Assembly (NCBI GenBank): GCA_041392805.1
Contig: JAWKLJ010000001.1
Coordinates: 4,030,001 to 4,094,000 of the forward strand
Origin: Saprospiraceae bacterium
GTDB lineage: Bacteria; Bacteroidota; Bacteroidia; Chitinophagales; Saprospiraceae
Reading direction: 5' to 3'
DNA: 64,000 bases
Both the position numbers and the translations under genes were made by a program. Position 1 is the stretch's first letter, and the number at the start of each line of letters is the position of its first letter. Of the stretch, positions 17,136 through 25,591 are shown in pieces. Under the pieces are notes generated by a model. The model ran no database searches and was not told where the DNA came from. It saw nothing but the letters and a program-made list of their open reading frames with translations.

Positions 17136-17594
17136 TCAGGCGACGGCTAAAATTTGGCTAGTGTGATCTTTGGCTGTTACTTTATCAATTATTTTTTCAA
17201 TAAACCCTTCTTCATTGATCACAAAGGTTGTGCGAATTATGCCCATGTATTTTTTGCCAAACAGTTGTTTTTCGCCCCATACCCCGTAAGCATTTAGGAT
17301 CACCTGATCAACATCTGCAATCAGCGGAAAAGTAAGTTCAAATTTTTTGATAAAATTTTGATGCTTTTTTTGACTGTCGGCACTTACCCCTACAATGGCA
17401 TAGCCGTTCTTTTTGAGTAAGCTGTGGTTATCTCTCAAATTGCAGGCTTCTTCTGTACAGGTGGGGGTGTTGTCTTTGGGATAAAAAAACAAAACCAATT
17501 TTTTACCTTTGAAATCACTTAAGGAAACAGTTTCCCCTTTTTGATTCAATCCTGAAAAAACGGGTGCTTTATCTCCTTCTTTTAGTTGTGTCAT
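17136..17594 (-). CDS. bcp: Thioredoxin-dependent thiol peroxidase, Bcp/PrxQ type peroxiredoxin
   Basis: 152 aa, the normal Bcp length. The enzyme reduces hydrogen and organic peroxides using thioredoxin. The active site TPTCTEEAC places the peroxidatic cysteine at C46 and the resolving cysteine at C51, the five-residue spacing of the Bcp/PrxQ group. It is preceded by LVLFFYPKDN, also typical. The protein is cytoplasmic. It is divergent from the phosphodiesterase-like gene next to it. Confidence 0.95.
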   Translation of the reverse strand: MTQLKEGDKAPVFSGLNQKGETVSLSDFKGKKLVLFFYPKDNTPTCTEEACNLRDNHSLLKKNGYAIVGVSADSQKKHQNFIKKFELTFPLIADVDQVILNAYGVWGEKQLFGKKYMGIIRTTFVINEEGFIEKIIDKVTAKDHTSQILAVA

Positions 17595-17693
17595 ACCTCG
17601 ATTAAAATTGATAATTTAAATATGTCATCAAAACAAAAACAAGAGAAGCTGGTTCAAAAAGAAAGTAGCAATCAATATGTAAAATTCAACAGA

Positions 17694-18491
17694 ATGAATC
17701 GTTTATCCTGTTTTTTATGCTTGCTAGTATCCTTTCACTTAAGTGGCCAATCGGTTGTTACACCGTTACCCAATGCCCATGCTCACAATGATTATGAACA
17801 TGAACATCCCTTATATGATGCCCTAAAACATGGTTTTACTAGTGTCGAAGCCGACGTACATCTTATCGGTGGTCAGCTCTATGTTTCGCATGATGCGCCA
17901 TTAGACTTAGTTCAAACACCAACCCTGGTTTCGCTTTATCTGGAACCACTTGCTTTGTTGATAAAACAACAAAAAGGTCAAGTTTATCCAAATTACGAGA
18001 GACCTTTTCTCCTCATGATCGATATCAAAACAGAGGCAAAAGCGACATACAGTGCCTTAAAAGAAGTGCTTGAAAAATATCAACCCTTGTTATGTCGATC
18101 TGTAAATGGAGAAGAAATGAAAGGCCCTATCATGGTTTTTCTTTCTGGTAATCGACCGATAGCACAAGTTCAGAACGAGTCCATCCGATTAGTAGGCATC
18201 GATGGGCGGCCAGCAGATATAGGAAAGGGCTATGCGGTTGATCTTATGCCCGTAATCAGCGATAATTATAACAAGCACTTGTCTTGGAAGGGTAAAAAGA
18301 AGAAAGTAAATCCAGATGAACTGGCAAAACTGAAGGCCTGGGTAGACCAAGCACACCAAGAAGGAAAAAAGGTTCGACTTTGGGCAAGCCCAGAAAATAA
18401 AAAGGTCTGGAAACTGCTAATCAAAACAGGGATTGATCTACTTAACACAGATAAATTAGCTGAATTACAGCAATTTCTAACCCCCAAATGA
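17694..18491 (+). CDS. Exported PI-PLC/glycerophosphodiesterase-like phosphodiesterase (AIM6-like)
   Basis: About 265 aa with a signal peptide (MNRLSCFLCLLVSF...SGQS). The mature N-terminus HAHNDYEHEHPLYDAL, then VEADVHLI...LYVSHD, shows the paired histidine/acidic metal and catalytic pattern of the PI-PLC-like TIM-barrel phosphodiesterases. MIDIKTE and a C-terminal VRLWASPE...GIDLLNTDKL continue it. The arrangement matches the AIM6/GDPD-like family of Bacteroidota. A phosphodiester substrate outside the cytoplasm is inferred. The ATG at 17694 is preferred over 17586, because the longer start would run into the divergent bcp gene and bury the signal peptide. Confidence 0.82.
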   Translation: MNRLSCFLCLLVSFHLSGQSVVTPLPNAHAHNDYEHEHPLYDALKHGFTSVEADVHLIGGQLYVSHDAPLDLVQTPTLVSLYLEPLALLIKQQKGQVYPNYERPFLLMIDIKTEAKATYSALKEVLEKYQPLLCRSVNGEEMKGPIMVFLSGNRPIAQVQNESIRLVGIDGRPADIGKGYAVDLMPVISDNYNKHLSWKGKKKKVNPDELAKLKAWVDQAHQEGKKVRLWASPENKKVWKLLIKTGIDLLNTDKLAELQQFLTPK

Positions 18492-18499
18492 GGTAAGGA

Positions 18500-19738
18500 C
18501 TATCTGATAATAGTCAAATTACCTGAGTCAAATCTTTCAATTTGGTTACAAACATAGCGCAATTTAAAAAGAAATACCCCCGAATTTACTTTTTCACCCT
18601 TAAAGTACCCATCCCAGTGTTCGAAGGGGTCTTGGGTGGAGAACAAGCGGCTCCCCCAACGATCAAAGATTTCGAATGAAATTAATTCTTGTACCGAGAA
18701 AGGATTACTGATACCATAGGTGTCATTCAGTCCATCTCCATTAGGCGTAAAAGCACGAGGCAAATAGAGCTTCCTACAATCCAATAAGTCAGGGTCAATA
18801 ACGGTAATATTTATAGAATCCGTGGCGATACAACCATAAACCTGGTCCACCATATTGACCGTATAAGTTAAAGGTGGGGCCGATGCAGGAAAGGATGGTT
18901 TAATCGTAGGCTCTGCTACAGAAGAGGAGGAAATATCCAAAGCGGGTATCCATTGAAAAGCCGTGGCACAAGAAGAAGTTATTTTGATGTCTACTTCACG
19001 GCCTAAAAAAATGAGCGTATCTCGTATGGCAATTTTATCAGGTGCAAAATAGAGGCCAGCCACTTCTTCTTCGTCCAAAGCGCGATTGTAAATCCTGAGT
19101 TCATCAATAAGACCGCTGAAAAGAGGTTCACTTGAATTTCGGCAATTACCTCCACCAATAGTGAAATCGCCATCGTTAAAAATATCAACCCGACTACTTG
19201 TCCCCAATTCGGCTGCAAATTTTCCATTAATGTATAGAATCAGTTTGTTTTTATCTCTGGCGAGGGCCACATGTTGCCAGCAAGTGCCATAATCCAAGCC
19301 TCTGGCAACAGAAACGACTTTCATGTCTTCCGTCAGTACCCCATTTACAATCCTGGTTAATGGTGAATATCGGATAAAGAAATATTGTTCAAACAGGCAG
19401 TCCTCACTACGTTTAGACAAGAGGTAAGGTGTCCCCGACATTCCGACAGGCTTGAAGTAAAAACTAATGGTAAAGTCTTCGGTACTAAATTCATCATTGA
19501 TACTTCCGGCATCACCTTTGATCGTAATCAAGTCATCTATGCCATCCAGAACGATAGCATCGCCTTTTACACCACAGTCAAAGCTAGGGTTACCCGTAGC
19601 GGTTCCTTCATTTGCTGAATTACCTGTAATGTCAGTAAAGATGCCATCGAAAGTATAATAACCAACCAGGCCAACGGTCGTTTGTGAAAAGGCAGGCAGA
19701 ACCAGGGTTAAGCATAAAAACGAAAAAAGATATTTCAT
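18500..19738 (-). CDS. LamG-domain protein with a T9SS type B sorting domain
   Basis: 412 aa, secreted. After the signal peptide (ending PAFSQ) residues ~25-225 form a LamG/concanavalin-like domain, seen as GLVGYYTFDGIFTD...GDAIVLDGIDD, ILYINGKFAAELG and LIDELRIYNRALDEEEV. A short Ig-like or linker stretch follows. The last ~90 residues are the gliding-motility-associated C-terminal domain (LPRAFTPNGDGLNDTYGI, FEIFDRWGSRLFST, DGYFKGEKVNSGVFLFKL), which directs export and surface attachment through type IX secretion. The role is probably surface adhesion or glycan binding. It ends convergently, 8 bp from the phosphodiesterase gene. Confidence 0.93.
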   Translation of the reverse strand: MKYLFSFLCLTLVLPAFSQTTVGLVGYYTFDGIFTDITGNSANEGTATGNPSFDCGVKGDAIVLDGIDDLITIKGDAGSINDEFSTEDFTISFYFKPVGMSGTPYLLSKRSEDCLFEQYFFIRYSPLTRIVNGVLTEDMKVVSVARGLDYGTCWQHVALARDKNKLILYINGKFAAELGTSSRVDIFNDGDFTIGGGNCRNSSEPLFSGLIDELRIYNRALDEEEVAGLYFAPDKIAIRDTLIFLGREVDIKITSSCATAFQWIPALDISSSSVAEPTIKPSFPASAPPLTYTVNMVDQVYGCIATDSINITVIDPDLLDCRKLYLPRAFTPNGDGLNDTYGISNPFSVQELISFEIFDRWGSRLFSTQDPFEHWDGYFKGEKVNSGVFLFKLRYVCNQIERFDSGNLTIIR

Positions 19739-19808
19739 GGGAATAAACAGTTTTTGGGGCGAGGATATCTCGCTACAAAGAAATTAACGTTAGGGGGCGA
19801 ACAATATT

Positions 19809-20120
19809 TTATCCGCCAAAAAGATTGTCAAAACCCGGTGGCAACATGTCTTTTAGCAAGCCCTGCGTAGCCTCGGCCTCTTTGAGTGCTGCTTTTTCCA
19901 AAGCCCGATTAACGGCTACCATCACCAAGTCCTCTATTTGCTCTACATCCTCCATGTCGAGCAAATCTTTATTGATGGAAATATTTACAATTTCCCTATT
20001 GGCGGTAGAGGTGACAGTGATAGCACCATCGCCTGCTATTCCTTCAACTGTGATTTTCCCCAGCTTCTCTTTGAGGGCCTTTTGTTGCTCCTCTACTTGA
20101 CCAAACATGTCACCAAACAT
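19809..20120 (-). CDS. YbaB/EbfC family nucleoid-associated protein
   Basis: 103 aa, the standard size. N-terminal helix QVEEQQKALKEKLGKITVEG, central ITVTSTANREIVNISINKDLL, then helical EQIEDLVMVAVNRALEKA and a Gly/Pro-rich tail ending DNLFGG match the family. These small dimers bind DNA and compact the nucleoid. In many bacteria the gene is next to dnaX-recR. Here it stands alone, so no functional link can be drawn from its neighbours. Confidence 0.92.
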   Translation of the reverse strand: MFGDMFGQVEEQQKALKEKLGKITVEGIAGDGAITVTSTANREIVNISINKDLLDMEDVEQIEDLVMVAVNRALEKAALKEAEATQGLLKDMLPPGFDNLFGG

Positions 20121-20200
20121 ATTTTTTTCTTTTTTGATTTACGATGGAATGAGGTTTAATTAAAGTATACAAAATTGACATAGGAATTTTTTTCGCTCTG

Positions 20201-20364
20201 AGAGCATGTTTGGAGGTCACCCTTTGGGCCTAAAATCATCCCTTTTTCGCTGATACTTCGTTACTTTTTTCGTCCGTACCGAAGGGTATGAACTTCAAAA
20301 AGCGCCTAGTCTCAGCGAAAAATTGACACTTTTTGCCTCCAAAAGTGACCTCCAAACATGCTCT
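20201..20364. repeat. MITE-like element, 164 bp, copy 1
   Basis: The terminal inverted repeats begin AGAGCATGTTTGGAGGTCAC, with the complement at 20344-20364. It is close to identical to 29731-29894 over its whole length, with the same length. No ORF. The flanks read CTGAG on both sides if the element is taken to begin at AGCATG, a possible 5-bp target duplication. Confidence 0.8.
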
Positions 20365-20536
20365 GAGAAGGCTAAAAAAACGAGCTACGCGAGTCTTTTT
20401 TCACCACGGTCAGAGGGAAAAGAACAAGTCAAGATGCATATTTTATTTGGAACTCATTCCTAAGGCCGAAAATTACGAATATTTTATCGGGTATGAAAGG
20501 AGTTGACCTGAGCAAAAATGCCACTTGACAACATTA

Positions 20537-20697
20537 AGGGTCCAGCGAAGAATAACTTCCCCATTTGATGCTGATCTTTTGTCGCTGCACTTCGTTGCTC
20601 ATCAGTCTCGTACCTATGAGTATGTTCCTTCTTCGCGCCTTGTTCAGCGACAAAATCGCTAGCCTGAAACCAGGGAACTTATTTTTCGCCGAACCCT
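20537..20697. repeat. Second MITE-like element, 161 bp, distant relative
   Basis: The ends AGGGTCCAGCGAAGAATAAC and GGGAACTTATTTTTCGCC...ACCCT form about 25-bp imperfect terminal inverted repeats. The interior (CTGAT..TTCGTT...CGTACC...AGTATG...CGCCT...CAGCGA) follows the same order of motifs as the 164-bp element, so both probably belong to one superfamily. Confidence 0.6.
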
Positions 20698-20928
20698 AAG
20701 GCTTGAATCGCTAAACACTTATTGAGAATGACAGGGCATTTGTACATTTTGAACCGACACTTATCAATGCTTTAGGTACTGCTATAGTAAAGCGTGTAGC
20801 TTTGTCAATGAACCCAAAGGAAAAGGTAGTTTCAAAACAAATAATCCCAAGAATAATTGTACAAAAGTGATTTACTGTGGACCCAAGCAACCTGTGAAAA
20901 CATGACGGAAGTCAGACTCTATTCAGTA

Positions 20929-20987
20929 GGCTAGTAGGCTTGCTGCCATAGAAATATGGCTGGCAACTTTGCTAGCCTCCTTTTTTA
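20929..20987 (+). terminator. Hairpin with a T-run next to the FMN-binding protein gene
   Basis: GGCTAG...CTAGCC encloses TTGC-GCCATA/TATGGC-GGCAA and is followed by CCTTTTTT. The T-run is on the plus strand, although the neighbouring gene ends here on the minus strand. A bidirectional role or an unannotated plus-strand transcript is possible. Confidence 0.5.
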
Positions 20988-21536
20988 AGGTAAACTTATG
21001 CCCGGCAACCCATCCAAACTCTCCTTATTGCGTTCGTTGATATAGGCTTTCACTCCAGCTTCTCCGCCTTTTTTATCACTCCATTTAATTAAAGTTTGCC
21101 GATCTCCTTCATAAGTGTAGTTGGGGACTGAAAACCCACAGGCGTCCTGGATCCGATGCACCTTTATCAATATAACACTACGTGCATTGTCATAGTGGGG
21201 AAAATGATGAATGATCTTGTCGTAGGCAGCCGTACCTTTGGCTAACACCTCGCCCTTCCCGTACAGTCGTAAAATCTTAGGGGGGCCGTCGAAAGCAGCA
21301 AACATAATGGTTATACGGCCATTTTCTTGGAGGTGGGCAACGGTTTCAATGCCACTGCCCGCCAAATCAAGATAAGCAACGGTTTGTTCATCAAGGACCC
21401 TAAAGGAATCCAAGCCTTTGGGCGAACAATTGATTAAACCTTCGGTGGAGCTTGGGGCAGTGCTAACGAAAAACATTTTTTGTTGACTGATCCAATCTTG
21501 CCATCTGTCATCGATGGCGGAATAGATTTTTCCCAT
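20985..21536 (-). CDS. Pyridoxamine 5'-phosphate oxidase-related FMN-binding protein
   Basis: 183 aa from the ATG at 21536. N-terminal DRWQDWISQQKMFFVSTAPS and LINCSPKGLDSFRVLDEQTVAYLDLAGSG match the split-barrel flavin-binding fold of the PNPOx-like family (PF01243). ENGRITIMFAAFDGPPKILRLYGKGEVL completes the barrel. Members reduce flavin-linked substrates or F420-type cofactors, and the substrate here is unknown. The open frame continues upstream to 21707, but that extension has no family similarity. Confidence 0.87.
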   Translation of the reverse strand: MGKIYSAIDDRWQDWISQQKMFFVSTAPSSTEGLINCSPKGLDSFRVLDEQTVAYLDLAGSGIETVAHLQENGRITIMFAAFDGPPKILRLYGKGEVLAKGTAAYDKIIHHFPHYDNARSVILIKVHRIQDACGFSVPNYTYEGDRQTLIKWSDKKGGEAGVKAYINERNKESLDGLPGISLP

Positions 21537-21755
21537 GGTGTTTTTTTTTCCAATTCCTGAAAGAATAAAACAACTAGTAATGGTGAAAGAATAAGTTGTT
21601 GATTTCAGGGGAGTCATTTTTTCACCAGACAAGGCACGAGGAGGAAGCCTAGCCCAGCTAAGCGACCGATCGAGTAACGCAGTATGGTGGAAAAAGGGCC
21701 CCATCAAATTAATAAGTTATTGTTTTACCATTACTTCGCATAAAGAAAAGATTTC

Positions 21756-23075
21756 TTACTCTTTCCAAAAAGGAATAAAAGCGGATTCGACAAAAAGAAT
21801 AGTGTCTCGTCCTTCCCTTCTTCTGGGCGATTGTGTTTCTACTTTTATAAAATGGGCTCCTCTGGGCAAATAATTTACATCAATTATCGTCAATAAACCA
21901 AGGTTATCTCGTTTTGGGTGGTCATAAAAATGAAATGCTGGTGAGGGTATCAAACTATCATTGATGTAAAGTTGGTGCATCGCACTCATGCACATTAAGA
22001 GGGAATCGGCGTTGCTTTTTCTATTATTGGAGGAATTGATTTTTACCATACCATCCACCTTCACGCCTGTAGATTTAGCCGGGGTCAAACCTGGGCAAAT
22101 GTGTGTAATAGCCTGGTCATCATCCTTAGGATTATAAGGAAGGAATAATTCGATATAGCCATTATCAATATATTTGGAAGGGATACTTGCTACATTTGTT
22201 CTTGCTTTTTCATCTCTTATATCATCATAATTATTGGTCACCAAAGCTGTTTTTCCCCCTCTAATGGGAAAATAACCGTGGGTAACGAAGGAGATAGAAC
22301 CCAATATCATGGCCAAAACAATGTAGGGCACTAACAGAAAACCGACCCAACGCCCAAATTTATTGTCTATCAGATTGTAATACATCGGCCGATAAAGAAA
22401 GGCCATTGTAATTAAGCCATAAAAACGATAAACTGGGTAATAAACAACAGCTAGCCATTTGATACGCTTGATCCTTCCGAGCGTGACAAAATCAACAAAA
22501 TACAAAAGCGCTGTGAAAATAATGGTCAAATTAAGGGTGTCATCAACCCATCCGTTTTCTAAGCCTGCCTTTTCTAAGCCTAAATTTATAAAAGCCAATA
22601 AGGCGACAAAAAGACCAAGCGAAATAATCATGAAAATAATAAGGAAAGTAAAGGCGAAAATGATGCTACAAATTTTTTCCAAGCGCTCTATGTACAGATC
22701 AAAGCTTCCAATCCGGCGTCGCAAAAATCGATCGAATTTAGGACGAAACCGAAAGTAATCAAAGTCGATATCATCAGAAACATACCTAAGCCCGATCGTA
22801 CTAATCCATAGTCCCCTAAACAAAACATGCACAATTAAATTGAACACCAGCGCAAACCAAACGGCCACCAAAATGCCATAAGGGAGTAATAGGGCGGAAT
22901 AGGTGGTTGAGTCAACAGCTAATAGTTGAATTCGGCTACCTAAATCCTGTATGGGCTCATAAGTGCCGATTAGCAAGAAAATGGCAAAACCAGAAACCAA
23001 TAATTCTAATTGCCAGCTTTCTTGTTGGAGTACTTCCAACCATTGTGCTAATTTGGATTTAGTTTGGTCTTCCAT
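21756..23075 (-). CDS. Polytopic membrane protein of unknown function
   Basis: 439 aa. The N-terminal ~290 residues contain about six membrane segments (for example around residues 27-42, 58-90, 135-170, 185-200 and 260-285) separated by basic loops such as GRIKRIKW. One long cytoplasmic stretch (SDDIDFDYFRFRPKFDRFLRRR) precedes the third segment. The C-terminal ~150 residues are soluble, probably periplasmic and beta-rich, ending FIPFWKE. I do not recognise a named family. The membrane plus soluble-tail layout suggests a sensor or an envelope structural role, which is speculation. It appears to be monocistronic. Confidence 0.8.
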   Translation of the reverse strand: MEDQTKSKLAQWLEVLQQESWQLELLVSGFAIFLLIGTYEPIQDLGSRIQLLAVDSTTYSALLLPYGILVAVWFALVFNLIVHVLFRGLWISTIGLRYVSDDIDFDYFRFRPKFDRFLRRRIGSFDLYIERLEKICSIIFAFTFLIIFMIISLGLFVALLAFINLGLEKAGLENGWVDDTLNLTIIFTALLYFVDFVTLGRIKRIKWLAVVYYPVYRFYGLITMAFLYRPMYYNLIDNKFGRWVGFLLVPYIVLAMILGSISFVTHGYFPIRGGKTALVTNNYDDIRDEKARTNVASIPSKYIDNGYIELFLPYNPKDDDQAITHICPGLTPAKSTGVKVDGMVKINSSNNRKSNADSLLMCMSAMHQLYINDSLIPSPAFHFYDHPKRDNLGLLTIIDVNYLPRGAHFIKVETQSPRRREGRDTILFVESAFIPFWKE

Positions 23076-23436
23076 CTTTGAATAGTATTTCTCTTTCTTA
23101 TGAAGTGATGCTCAAAGCGATATCTTCAAAGATAGTAGACAAACTCGGATTTCAGAAATCATTTTCTAGCTCTCGTAACTATAATACATTTATAAATTAA
23201 TCAATATTCGTATAGGCTTTTTTTGATGCGGATAAGTCAAGACTAAAAAAGGGCGCCAAAAAAAATATAAAAAAAGCAGTATGTCTAAAAATAAAATATT
23301 GTTTGATGCTGTTTTTTTGTTTTTTTCTTAATAAAAATTCCGATTTTTAAAAAACCATAACATTTGCCTGAATTTCTTGACATCGGACTGAAAACTGCTC
23401 AATTTTGTATAGTGAATCTGAACCCAATTTTTAAAA
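23076..23436. other. AT-rich gene-free spacer
   Basis: 361 bp between divergent genes with many A and T runs (around 23220-23340). No gene, repeat or clear hairpin was seen. Promoters for both flanking genes must lie here. Confidence 0.5.
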
Positions 23437-24027
23437 ATGATTGGAAGAAAAAAATTATTCTTTTTATTATTCTTTTCGCTGTCTGGAATGCTGATAGTAG
23501 CTGCATTATTTGCTTTTTTCATGCCACTTACCCTTCAGACGGTAGACGAAGAAACTTATCTGATTGAAGCAGCTCAAATTGACCGAATTGTTCCAACAGT
23601 CGATGGTACTAGTTTTTATATTGAAGAAAAAAGTGGGATAACCATTTTTGCGCAAGAATCTTATGCTTTTTTCAAAAAAAGAGCTGCCTTTAATAGGCAT
23701 AAACCTTTAGCAAGGGCGACAGAAATCGATGGCGCACTGGTTTTTGATCTTACTGCAGCTGCCTTGTCCGATACAGAACCCTGTAATCCTAGTGTGGACG
23801 GCTATAATGTTTACCATGTGCAAGGATTTATCTATATTGATCCGACTACCTTTATTGTTATCGATCAAAATAGGACTTTTGGGGATTGTCCTTGCGATGA
23901 TGATGCCGTCCGTAGGGGAAAGAAGGCTAATTGCCCGCATGTGCACCACCGCACCAAAAAGAAAATTATTGACCAAGCTAGAATTTGCGGATTGGGTGAC
24001 CGGTTTCCGGTGAGGCGATGTCAATGA
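23437..24027 (+). CDS. Membrane-anchored cysteine- and histidine-rich protein of unknown function
   Basis: 196 aa. One N-terminal membrane segment (residues ~6-32) is followed by a soluble domain. The second half carries CNPSVDGYNVYHVQGFIYID and FGDCPCDDDAVRRGKKANCPHVHHRTKKK, then a final ICGLGDRFPVRRC. The CPC...CPHVHH cluster could bind metal, which is inference from residue content only. I recognise no family. The next gene is about 135 bp downstream, so the two may or may not be linked. Confidence 0.7.
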   Translation: MIGRKKLFFLLFFSLSGMLIVAALFAFFMPLTLQTVDEETYLIEAAQIDRIVPTVDGTSFYIEEKSGITIFAQESYAFFKKRAAFNRHKPLARATEIDGALVFDLTAAALSDTEPCNPSVDGYNVYHVQGFIYIDPTTFIVIDQNRTFGDCPCDDDAVRRGKKANCPHVHHRTKKKIIDQARICGLGDRFPVRRCQ

Positions 24028-24161
24028 GGATTAAATAACGAATACTTCCGGGTCATTTTGGCCCACATATGCCTTTCAATCTTATCCGGAGAAAGTAGGT
24101 GTTTGTTTAGACAAGCTCCCTGCTAAGCTCCGGTTTTTGAAACGATTAAATTTATCAATAA

Positions 24162-24644
24162 ATGCAAACGATTCATCAGCAAACAGCAGACACCATTATC
24201 CACAATCATGTATGGTTTTCCGCCGTTCCGGGTTTTGTCCCTATTCCGGTATTAGATGTAATAGGTATTACTGCCGTGCAACTGGATATGGTGAAACAAT
24301 TGTGCCAGCATTTCGAATGCCCATACAGCGAGCAAAAGGGCAAAGCGATTGTCATGTCTTTCACGGGCTCTATTTTAAGCAGAATTCCAGCCTACAGTAT
24401 GCGGTCAATTGTAAAAACTATTCCAGTGGTTGGTTGGGTACTCGGCGGGGCTTCGCTTTCTGCGTTCGCAGCCAGTTCAACCTATGCCGTAGGCCAGGTT
24501 TTCAAAGAACACCTGGATAAAGGAGGCACACTATATGATTTAAACCCTGAGAATTTCAAAGCTTTTTATAAAAAACAATTTGATAAAGGGCGAAACATTT
24601 TTAAATCCCATACCCCTGAAGATAAAGGGCCGACGGAGGATTAG
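24162..24644 (+). CDS. DUF697-like protein
   Basis: 160 aa. The start HNHVWFSAVPGFVPIPVLDVIGITAVQLDMVKQLCQHF is the characteristic core of DUF697 and YcjF-like proteins. It is followed by a hydrophobic stretch VKTIPVVGWVLGGASLSAFAASSTYAVGQVFKEHL and a basic tail. In other bacteria this domain is often fused to GTPases or found near them, and its biochemical role is unclear. Here it stands alone, 180 bp before the Hsp20 gene. Membrane association is likely from the two hydrophobic segments. Confidence 0.82.
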   Translation: MQTIHQQTADTIIHNHVWFSAVPGFVPIPVLDVIGITAVQLDMVKQLCQHFECPYSEQKGKAIVMSFTGSILSRIPAYSMRSIVKTIPVVGWVLGGASLSAFAASSTYAVGQVFKEHLDKGGTLYDLNPENFKAFYKKQFDKGRNIFKSHTPEDKGPTED

Positions 24645-24825
24645 TGGTGAAGTATCATAGCTCATGTTATTTGCCTTTCATTAGGCAGGGCATCACGAAG
24701 AAAAAGAAGCTGTCATTTTGGCAGGTTCGTAATCAGTCTTTTCTCTCTTTGGCAGTCAAATGGCCCTGGCACCCTTATTGCGTTTAAATAAGTGGATATA
24801 CTTAACCAAATAAAACTCGATTGTT

Positions 24826-25275
24826 ATGACTGATCACAAATCACATCACCGTCCATTTTTTAATATTCCCAAATTCTTTGAAGAAGCCTTTGGAAAAGAT
24901 TTCAAGGACTGGACTTCAGATGCCTGGTATAACTTTGGTATTTACATTCCGGCTGCTAATATCAAGGAACTGAAAGACGCTTTTGAATTGGAAATGACAG
25001 CTCCAGGTAGGGAAAAAATAGATTTTGCGATTAAATTCGAAAATGATCGCCTTTCCATTTCGGTTGCTAAAAAATCGATTGCCCCGGAAGACGAAGAGCG
25101 TTATACTCGAAAAGAATTTGCCTATCCCGCTTTTCGTCGCCAGTTTGATTTTCCAAGGCTTACGGTCAATCAGGCCGCCATCAAGGCTAGTTATGAAAAT
25201 GGTATACTTAAGATAGTCTTGCCCAAACGGGAAGAAGCTACTCGGCCTGATTTTCAAGAAATAAAAGTGGATTAA
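24826..25275 (+). CDS. Small heat-shock protein, Hsp20/alpha-crystallin family
   Basis: 149 aa, the usual Hsp20 size. After a variable N-terminus (PFFNIPKFFEEAFG) the alpha-crystallin domain runs from about residue 45: LEMTAPGREKIDFAIKFENDRLSIS, RKEFAYPAFRRQFDFP, and the C-terminal hallmark IKASYENGILKIVLPK. It is an ATP-independent holdase that binds unfolding proteins and forms oligomers. A double hairpin with a T-run ends the transcript directly after the gene. No heat-shock operator could be identified. Confidence 0.93.
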   Translation: MTDHKSHHRPFFNIPKFFEEAFGKDFKDWTSDAWYNFGIYIPAANIKELKDAFELEMTAPGREKIDFAIKFENDRLSISVAKKSIAPEDEERYTRKEFAYPAFRRQFDFPRLTVNQAAIKASYENGILKIVLPKREEATRPDFQEIKVD

Positions 25276-25299
25276 GCCTTTGTTGGCAAAATCCAGGGA

Positions 25300-25373
25300 G
25301 ATGTCGGTGTTTTCACCGACATCTTCTCCGACGTCCAAAGTTTGGCATTTAAACTTTGGACGTCTTTCTTTTT
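25300..25373 (+). terminator. Double-hairpin terminator after the Hsp20 gene
   Basis: GATGTCGGTG/CACCGACATC (25300-25323) is followed by the perfect stem GACGTCCAAAGTTT/AAACTTTGGACGTC (25330-25364) and TTTCTTTTT. The second hairpin is a textbook intrinsic terminator. Confidence 0.85.
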
Positions 25374-25591
25374 ATAGCCCTGTCTAGGTAGATGTTCGGA
25401 ATTATAAACCCGAACGATTCCTTCTTTTTTATCCTGCACTTTTGTACCTGTAAAAGCAATCTTGCACCCATTGATGAAAATGCTAATATAAAATTAACAG
25501 TCCCGCCATAGGGGGAACTTATGATTTCCTTCATCAAAGAGGTAAGCAAAAGAAAATCTTTTTTAGAAACCAAAAAACAATCTACAACCCG

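Larger units (their letters stand above)
20121..20984. other. Long gene-free spacer with palindromic repeats and a terminator-like hairpin
   Basis: 864 bp without a credible gene. It contains a 164-bp MITE-like repeat (20201-20364), a 161-bp relative (20537-20697) and a strong hairpin followed by six T at 20929-20987. The part between 20700 and 20925 shows nothing I can assign. Confidence 0.6.
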
